Source: Saccoglossus kowalevskii
Lineage: Eukaryota; Hemichordata; Enteropneusta; Harrimaniidae
Direction: 5' to 3'
Assembly: GCF_000003605.2 (NCBI RefSeq)
Contig: NW_003139137.1
Location: forward strand, 1 to 53,745
Length of the DNA stretch: 53,745 nt
Made by a program: the position numbers and the translations under genes
Shown: positions 47,061-53,745 of the stretch, one piece after another
Layout of the letters: every line of letters starts with the position of its first letter
Numbering within the stretch: position 1 is the stretch's first letter
Notes under the pieces: generated by a model
Told to the model about the DNA's origin: nothing
The model's input: only the letters and a program-made list of their open reading frames with translations
Databases searched by the model: none

Positions 47061-48967
47061 TGATATCTCAGGGGCATAAACTTAGTGGCCCTGACATCTT
47101 GGGGCATAAACTTAGTGGCTCTGACATCTTGGGGTCATAAACTTAGTGGCCCTGACATCTTGGGGGCATAAGCTTAGTGGCCCTGACATCTTGGGGGCAT
47201 AAACTTAGTGGCCCTGACATCTTGGAGGCATAAACTTAGTGGCCCTGACATCTTGGGGGCATAAACTTAGTGGCCCTGACATCTTGGGGGCATAAACTTA
47301 GTGGCCCTGACATCTTGGGGGCATAAACTTAGTGGCCCTGACATCTTGGGGGCATAAACTTAGTGGCCCTGACATCTTGGGGGCATAAACTTAGTGGCCC
47401 TGACATCTTGGGGGCATAAACTTAGTGGCCCTGACATCTTGGAAGCATAAACTTAGTGGCCCTGACATTTTGGGGGCATAAACTTAGTGGCCCTGACATC
47501 TTGGGGGCATAAACTTAGTGGCCCTGACATCTTGGGGGCATAAACTTAGTGGCCCTGACATCTTGGGGGCATAAACTTAGTGGCCCTGACATTTTGGGTG
47601 CATAAACTTAGTGGCCCTGATATCTTTGGGGCATAAATTTAGTGGACCTGATATCTTTGGGGCATAAACTTAGCGGACCTGACATTTTCGGGGTATTTAA
47701 TTGGTGGCCCTGACATCTTGGGGGCATAAACTTAGTGGCCCTGACGTCTTGGGGGCATAAACTTAGTGGCTCTGACATTTTGGGGGTATGTACTCAGTGG
47801 CCCTGACATCTTGGGAGCATAAGCATAGTGGCCCTCACAACTTAATGTGCATTTGGGGGACATGCACTCAGTGACCCTGATATCTCAGGGGCATAAACTT
47901 AGTGGACTTGACATCTTGGGGGCATAAACTTAGTGGCTCTGACATCTTGGGGTCATAAACTTAGTGGCCCTGACATCTTGGGGGCATAAACTTAGTGGCC
48001 CTGACATCTTGGAGGCATAAACTTAGTGGCCCTGACATCTTGAGGCATAAACTTAGTGGACGTGACATCTTGGGGGCATAAACTTAGTGGGCCTGACATA
48101 TTGGGGGCATAAACTTAGTGGCCTTGACATCTTGGGGGCATAAACTTAGTGGCCCTAACGTCTTGGGGGCATACACTTAGTGGCCCTGACGTCTTGGGGG
48201 CATAGACTTAGTGGCCCTGACATCTTGGAGGCATAAACTTAGTGGCCCTGACATCTTGGGGGCATAAACTTAGTGGCCCTGACATCTTGGGAGCATAAAC
48301 TTAGTGGCCCTGACATCTTGGGGGCATAAACTTAGTGGCCCTGACATCTTGGGGGCATAAACTTAGTGGCCCTGACATCTTGGGGGCATAAAGTTAGTGG
48401 CCCTGACATATTGGGGGTATTTAATTGGTGGCCCTGACATCTTTGGGGCATAAACTTAGTGGACCTGACATCTTGGGGGCATAAACTTAGTGGCCCTGAC
48501 ATCTTGGGGTCATGAACTTAGTGGCCCTGACATCTTGGGGGCATAAACTTAGTGGCCCTGGCATCTTGGGAGCATAAACTTAGTGGCCCTGACATATTGG
48601 GGGCAAAAACTTAGTGGCCCTGACATATTGGGGGCATAAACTTAGTGGCCCTGACATCTTGGAGGCATAAACTTAGTGGCCCTGACATCTTGGGGGTATT
48701 AAATCGGTGGCCCTGACATCCTGGGGGCATAAACTTAGTGGCCCTGACGTCTTGGGGGCATAAACTTAATGGCCCTGACATTTTCGGGGTATTTAATTGG
48801 TGGCCCAGACATCTTGGGGGCATAAACTTAGTGGCCCTGACGTCTTGGGGGCATAAACTTAGTGGCTCTGACATTTTGGTGGTATGTACTCAGTGGCCCT
48901 GACATCTTGGGAGCATAAGCATAGTGGCCCTCACAACTTAATGTGCATTTGGGGGACATGCACTCAG
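47061..48967. repeat. Mixed domain with E at 47829 and 48925
   Basis: A long A run (47,150-47,600) precedes TTTGGGGCAT, ATTTTCGGGG with B, C, D, E (47,829). A second A-rich part (48,000-48,600) leads to TATTAAATCGG, CATCCTGG, GACGTC, ATTTTCGGGG with B, C (GGTGGTATG), D and the last E of the window (48,925-48,967). Confidence 0.8.
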
Positions 48968-50520
48968 TGACCCTGATATCTCAGGGGCATAAACTTAGTG
49001 TCCCTGACATCTTGGAGGCATAAACTTAGTGGCCCTGACATCTTGGGGGCATAAACTTAGTGGCCCTGACATCTTGGGGGCATAAACTTAGTGGCCCTGA
49101 CATCTTGGGGGCATAAACTTAGTGGCCCTGACATCTTGGGGGCATAAACTTAGTGGCCCTGACATCTTGGGGGCATAAACTTAGTGGCCCTGACATCTTG
49201 GGGACATAAACTTAGTGGCCCTGACATCTTGGGGGCATAAACTTAGTGGCCCTGATATCTTTGGGGCATAAACTTAGTGGACCTGACATCTTGGGGCATA
49301 AACTTAGTGGATCTGACATCTTGGGGGCATAAACTTAGTGGCCCTGACATATTGGGGGCATAAACTTAGTGGCCTTGACATCTTGGGGGCATAAACTTAG
49401 TGTCCCTGACATCTTGTGGGTATTAAATTGGTGGCCCTGACATCTTGGGGGCATAAACTTAGTGGCCCTGACGTCTTGGGGGCATAAACTTAGTGGTCCT
49501 GACGTCTTGGGGGCATAGACTTAGTGGCCCTGACATCTTGGAGGCATAAACTTAGTGGCCCTGACATCTTGGGGGCATAAACTTAGTGGCCCTGACATCT
49601 TGGGGGCATAAACTTAGTGGCCCTGACATCTTGGGGGCATAAACTTAGTGGCCCTGACATCTTGGGGGCATAAACTTAGTGGCCCTGACATATTGGGGGC
49701 ATAAACTTAGTGGCCCTGACATCTTGGGGGCATAAACTTAGTGTCCCTGACATCTTGTGGGTATTTAATTGGTGGCCCTGACATCTTGGGGGCATAAACT
49801 TAGTGGCCCTGACGTCTTGGGGGCATAAACTTAGTGGCCCTGACGTCTTGGGGGCATAGACTTAGTGGCCCTGACATCTTGGAGGCATAAACTTAGTGGC
49901 CCTGACATCTTGGGGGCATAAACTTAGTGGCCCTGACATCTTGGGGGCATAAACTTAGTGGCCCTGACATCTTGGGGGCATAAACTTAGTGGCCCTGACA
50001 TCTTGGGGGCATAAACTTAGTGGCCCTGACATCTTCGGGGCATAAACATAGTGGCCCTGACATCTTGGGGGCATAAACTTAGTGGCCCTGACATATTGGG
50101 GTATTTAATTGGTGGCCCTGACATCTTGGGGGCATAAACTTAGTGGCCCTGACATCTTGGGGGCATAAACTTAGTGGCCCTGACATCTTGGGGGCATAAA
50201 CTTAGTGGCCCTGACATCTTGGGGCATAAACTTAGTGGACCTGACATCTTGGGGGCATAAACTTAGTGGCCCTGACATATTGGGGGCATAAACTTAGTGG
50301 CCTTGACATCTTGGGGGCATAAACTTAGTGTCCCTGACATCTTGTGGGTATTTAATTGGTGGCCCTGACATCTTGGGGGCATAAACTTAGTGGCCCTGAC
50401 GTCTTGGGGGCATAAACTTAGTGGCCCTGACGTCTTGGGGGCATAGACTTAGTGGCCCTGACATCTTGGGGGCATAAACTTAGTGGCCGTGACATCTTGG
50501 GGGCATAAACTTAGTGGCCC
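48968..50520. repeat. A-rich domain with a segment shared with 4,600-5,136
   Basis: After the last cassette only A and B units remain. TGTCCCTGAC plus CTTGTGGGTATT pairs occur near 49,410, 49,742 and 50,330. Bases 49,657-50,193 match 4,600-5,136 at offset 45,057, with small differences such as TGGCCCTGAC against TGGCCTTGAC at 49,707. Confidence 0.82.
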
Positions 50521-50892
50521 TGACATCTTCGGGGCATAAACTTAGTGGCCCTGACATCTTGGGGGCATAAACTTAGTGGCCCTGACATATTGGGGGTATT
50601 TAATTGGTGGCCCTGACATCTTGGGGGCATAAACTTAGTGGCCCTGACATCTTGGGGGCATAAACTTAGTGGCCCTGACATCTTGGGGGCATAAACTTAG
50701 TGGCCCTGACATCTTGGGGGCATAAACTTAGTGGCACTGACATCTTGGGGGCATAAACTTAGTGGCCCTGACATATTGGGGGTATTTAATTGGTGGCCCT
50801 GACATCTTTGGGGCATAAACTTAGTGGACCTGACATCTTGGGGGCATAAACTTAGTGGCCCTGACATAATGGGGGCATAAACTTAGTGGCCC
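50521..50892. repeat. 372-bp (12-unit) tandem repeat, copy 1
   Basis: Twelve units: CTTCGGGG, A, ATATTGG with B tail, four A, TGGCACTGAC, ATATTGG with B tail, TTTGGGGCAT, TGGACCTGAC, ACATAATGG. The same series restarts 372 bases later. Related series occur at 16,130-16,510, 51,820-52,190 and 53,430-53,745. Confidence 0.88.
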
Positions 50893-51264
50893 TGACATCT
50901 TCGGGGCATAAACTTAGTGGCCCTGACATCTTGGGGGCATAAACTTAGTGGCCCTGACATATTGGGGGTATTTAATTGGTGGCCCTGACATCTTGGGGGC
51001 ATAAACTTAGTGGCCCTGACATCTTGGGGGCATAAACTTAGTGGCCCTGACATCTTGGGGGCATAAACTTAGTGGCCCTGACATCTTGGGGGCATAAACT
51101 TAGTGGCACTGACATCTTGGGGGCATAAACTTAGTGGCCCTGACATATTGGGGGTATTTAATTGGTGGCCCTGACATCTTTGGGGCATAAACTTAGTGGA
51201 CCTGACATCTTGGGGGCATAAACTTAGTGGCCCTGACATAATGGGGGCATAAACTTAGTGGCCC
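50893..51264. repeat. 372-bp (12-unit) tandem repeat, copy 2
   Basis: Direct copy of 50,521-50,892 with no difference noticed. After the ACATAATGG unit the order continues with GGAGGCAT and AAAGTTAG as at 16,530-16,600. Confidence 0.87.
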
Positions 51265-53745
51265 TGACATCTTGGAGGCATAAACTTAGTGGCCCTGACA
51301 TCTTGGGGGCATAAAGTTAGTGGCCCTGACATATTGGGGGCATAAACTTAGTGGCCCTGACATCTTGGGGGCATAAACTTAGTGGCCCTGACATCTTGGG
51401 GGCATAAACTTAGTGGCCCTGACATCTTGGGGCATAAACTTAGTGGACCTGACATCTTGGGGGCATAAACTTAGTGGCCCTGACATATTGGGGGTATTAA
51501 ATTGGTGGCCCTGACATCTTGGGGGCATAAACTTAGTGGCCCTGACGTCTTGGGGGCATAAACTTAGTGGCCCTGACGTCTTGGGGGCATAGACTTAGTG
51601 GCCCTGACATCTTGGAGGCATAAACTTAGTGGCCCTGACATCTTGGGGGCATAGACTTAGTGGCCCTGACATCTTGGAGGCATAAACTTAGTGGCCCTGA
51701 CATCTTGGGGGCATAAACTTAGTGGCCCTGACATCTTGGGGGCATAAACTTAGTGGCCCTGACATCTTCGGGGCATAAACTTAGTGGCCCTGACATCTTG
51801 GGGGCATAAACTTAGTGGCCCTGACATCTTCGGGGCATAAACTTAGTGGCCCTGACATCTTGGGGGCATAAACTTAGTGGCCCTGACATATTGGGGGTAT
51901 TTAATTGGTGGCCCTGACATCTTGGGGGCATAAACTTAGTGGCCCTGACATCTTGGGGGCATAAACTTAGTGGCCCTGACATCTTGGGGGCATAAACTTA
52001 GTGGCCCTGACATCTTGGGGGCATAAACTTAGTGGCACTGACATCTTGGGGGCATAAACTTAGTGGCCCTGACATATTGGGGGTATTTAATTGGTGGCCC
52101 TGACATCTTTGGGGCATAAACTTAGTGGACCTGACATCTTGGGGGCATAGACTTAGTGGCCCTGACATAATGGGGGCATAAACTTAGTGGCCCTGACATC
52201 TTGGAGGCATAAACTTAGTGGCCCTGACATCTTGGGGGCATAAAGTTAGTGGCCCTGACATATTGGGGGCATAAACTTAGTGGCCCTGACATCTTGGGGG
52301 CATAAACTTAGTGGCCCTGACGTCTTGGGGCATAGACTTAGTGGCCCTGACATCTTGGAGGCATAAACTTAGTGGCCCTGACATCTTGGGGGCATAAACT
52401 TAGTGGCCCTGACATCTTGGGGGCATAAACTTAGTGGCCCTGACATCTTGGGGCATAAACTTAGTGGACCTGACATCTTGGGGGCATAAACTTAGTGGCC
52501 CTGACATATTGGGGGCATAAACTTAGTGGCCTTGACATCTTGGGGGCATAAACTTAGTGTCCCTGACATCTTGTGGGTATTAAATTGGTGGCCCTGACAT
52601 CTTGGGGGCATAAACTTAGTGGCCCTGACGTCTTGGGGGCATAAACTTAGTGGCCCTGACGTCTTGGGGGCATAGACTTAGTGGCCCTGACATCTTGGAG
52701 GCATAAACTTAGTGGCCCTGACATCTTGGGGGCATAAACTTAGTGGCCCTGACATCTTGGGGGCATAAACTTAGTGGCCCTGACATCTTGGGGGCATAAA
52801 CTTAGTGGCCCTGACATCTTGGGGGCATCAACTTAGTGGCCCTGACATCTTCGGGGCATAAACTTAGTGGCCCTGACATCTTGGGGGCATAAACTTAGTG
52901 GCCCTGACATATTGGGGGTATTTAATTGGTGGCTCTGACATCTTTGGGGCATAAACTTAGTGGACCTGACATCTTGGGGGCATAAACTTAGTGGCCCTGA
53001 CATCTTGGGGGCATAAACTTAGTGGCCCTGACATCTTGGGGCATAAACTTAGTGGACCTGACATCTTGGGGGCATAAACTTAGTGGCCCTGACATATTGG
53101 GGGCATAAACTTAGTGGCCTTGACATCTTGGGGGCATAAACTTAGTGTCCCTGACATCTTGTGGGTATTTAATTGGTGGCCCTGACATCTTGGGGGCATA
53201 AACTTAGTGGCCCTGACGTCTTGGGGGCATAAACTTAGTGGCCCTGACGTCTTGGGGGCATAGACTTAGTGGCCCTGACATCTTGGAGGCATAAACTTAG
53301 TGGCCGTGACATCTTGGGGGCATAAACTTAGTGGCCCTGACATCTTGGGGGCATAAAATTAGTGGCCCTGACATCTTGGGGGCATAAACTTAGTGGCCCT
53401 GACATCTTGGGGGCATAAACTTAGTGGCCCTGACATCTTCGGGGCATAAACTTAGTGGCCCTGACATCTTGGGGGCATAAACTTAGTGGCCCTGACATAT
53501 TGGGGGTATTTAATTGGTGGCCCTGACATCTTGGGGGCATAAACTTAGTGGCCCTGACATCTTGGGGGCATAAACTTAGTGGCCCTGACATCTTGGGGGC
53601 ATAAACTTAGTGGCCCTGACATCTTGGGGGCATAAACTTAGTGGCACTGACATCTTGGGGGCATAAACTTAGTGGCCCTGACATATTGGGGGTATTTAAT
53701 TGGTGGCCCTGACATCTTTGGGGCATAAACTTAGTGGACCTGATG
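51265..53745. repeat. A-rich domain to the window edge
   Basis: A higher-order pattern continues: TGGCACTGAC markers at about 51,104, 52,032 and 53,643, ACATAATGG at 52,167, and TGTCCCTGAC with CTTGTGGGTATT near 52,560 and 53,150. Bases about 52,440-53,000 resemble 17,940-18,510. The sequence ends inside a TGGACCTGAC unit, so the array continues beyond the window. No gene is seen. Confidence 0.82.

Larger units (their letters stand above)
1..53745 (+). repeat. 31-bp satellite array filling the window
   Basis: Every part of the window is a copy or variant of a 31-bp unit with head TGGCCCTGAC, middle ATCTTGGGGG and tail CATAAACTTAG (16 of 31 bases G or C). All copies face the same way; no inverted block, unique spacer or mobile element interrupts them. 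Variant types: B (tail TATTTAATTGG or TATTAAATYGG), C (tail TATGTACTCAG), D (tail CATAAGCATAG), E (43 bp, 12-bp insertion), F (TGACCCTGATATCTCAGG start), G (middle ATCTTGGGAA), and 30-bp units missing one G. Both array ends lie outside the window. The consensus unit has no CpG. Function is unknown; a structural or heterochromatic role is the family norm for such arrays, but nothing here demonstrates it. Confidence 0.98.

Noticed and set aside
1-53745. CRISPR array (repeat length near 31 bp)
   Set aside because: Copies are directly adjacent with no unique spacers, the copy number is far too high, and there are no cas genes.
1-53745. Telomeric repeat
   Set aside because: No TTAGGG-like or other short telomere motif is tandemly repeated; the unit is 31 bp.
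1-53745. CENP-B box
   Set aside because: I found no match to the usual TTCG....A..CGGG pattern in the unit types. A centromere role cannot be argued from this motif.
1-53745. Canonical G-quadruplex motifs
   Set aside because: G runs of four or five recur only about every 26-31 bp, too far apart for the standard short-loop pattern.
1-53745. tRNA, rRNA, promoter or terminator signals
   Set aside because: No segment departs from the repeat long enough to hold an RNA gene. AT-rich B tails resemble TATA-like strings but are ordinary repeat variants with nothing downstream to drive.

Overview
The window is one uninterrupted tandem-repeat (satellite) array. From the first base to the last it consists of copies of a 31-bp unit, all in the same orientation, at roughly 1,700 copies. 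The unit reads, in three parts, head TGGCCCTGAC, middle ATCTTGGGGG and tail CATAAACTTAG. I find no gene, RNA gene, transposon or unique-sequence island, and neither end of the array lies in the window. The scale and nested higher-order structure point to a eukaryotic genome, probably a heterochromatic or other satellite block. The species cannot be named from this sequence. CpG sites vary mostly to TpG or CpA between copies, which fits a CpG-methylated genome (vertebrate or plant), but that is inference.

The array is built from a few unit types. A is the consensus unit. B has tail TATTTAATTGG or TATTAAATYGG. C has tail TATGTACTCAG. D has tail CATAAGCATAG. E is a 43-bp unit carrying a 12-bp insertion. 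F begins TGACCCTGATATCTCAGG and can form a hairpin. G has middle ATCTTGGGAA. C, D, E and F nearly always occur in that order, as a cassette of about 136 bp, often followed by G. I located 60 E or E-like units. There are also 30-bp units (one G lost) arranged in short homogeneous runs.

Layout: cassette-rich, heterogeneous domains alternate with A-rich, homogeneous domains. Cassette-rich: 1-3,870; 5,101-7,130; 8,679-13,740; 19,541-22,660; 23,833-32,470; 33,388-38,870; 41,130-42,061; 43,561-48,967. A-rich: 3,870-5,100; 7,681-8,678; 13,741-19,540; 22,661-23,832; 32,471-33,387; 38,900-41,129; 42,062-43,560; 48,968-53,745. Inside these lie higher-order repeats: an exact-looking 570-bp tandem duplication (5,101-6,240), a 920/922-bp tandem duplication (36,341-38,182), a 1,247-1,249-bp module in four copies (24,588-32,415), a 689-bp cassette-to-cassette block, a 0.8-1.4-kb module in three tandem copies (10,313-13,442), and dispersed segment copies 4.6, 9.0, 9.7, 11.3 and 45 kb apart. 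This nesting is what repeated unequal exchange or amplification of a satellite produces.

The many short minus-strand reading frames (MSGPLSLCPQDVRATKFMPPRCQGH-like) are by-products of the repeat. Because 31 is 1 modulo 3, three units make a 93-bp cycle with a TAA in every pass, and the frame stays open only where a B-type or C/D/E-type tail replaces that TAA. I annotate none of them as genes. Coordinates of higher-order blocks were read by eye and may be off by up to one unit.
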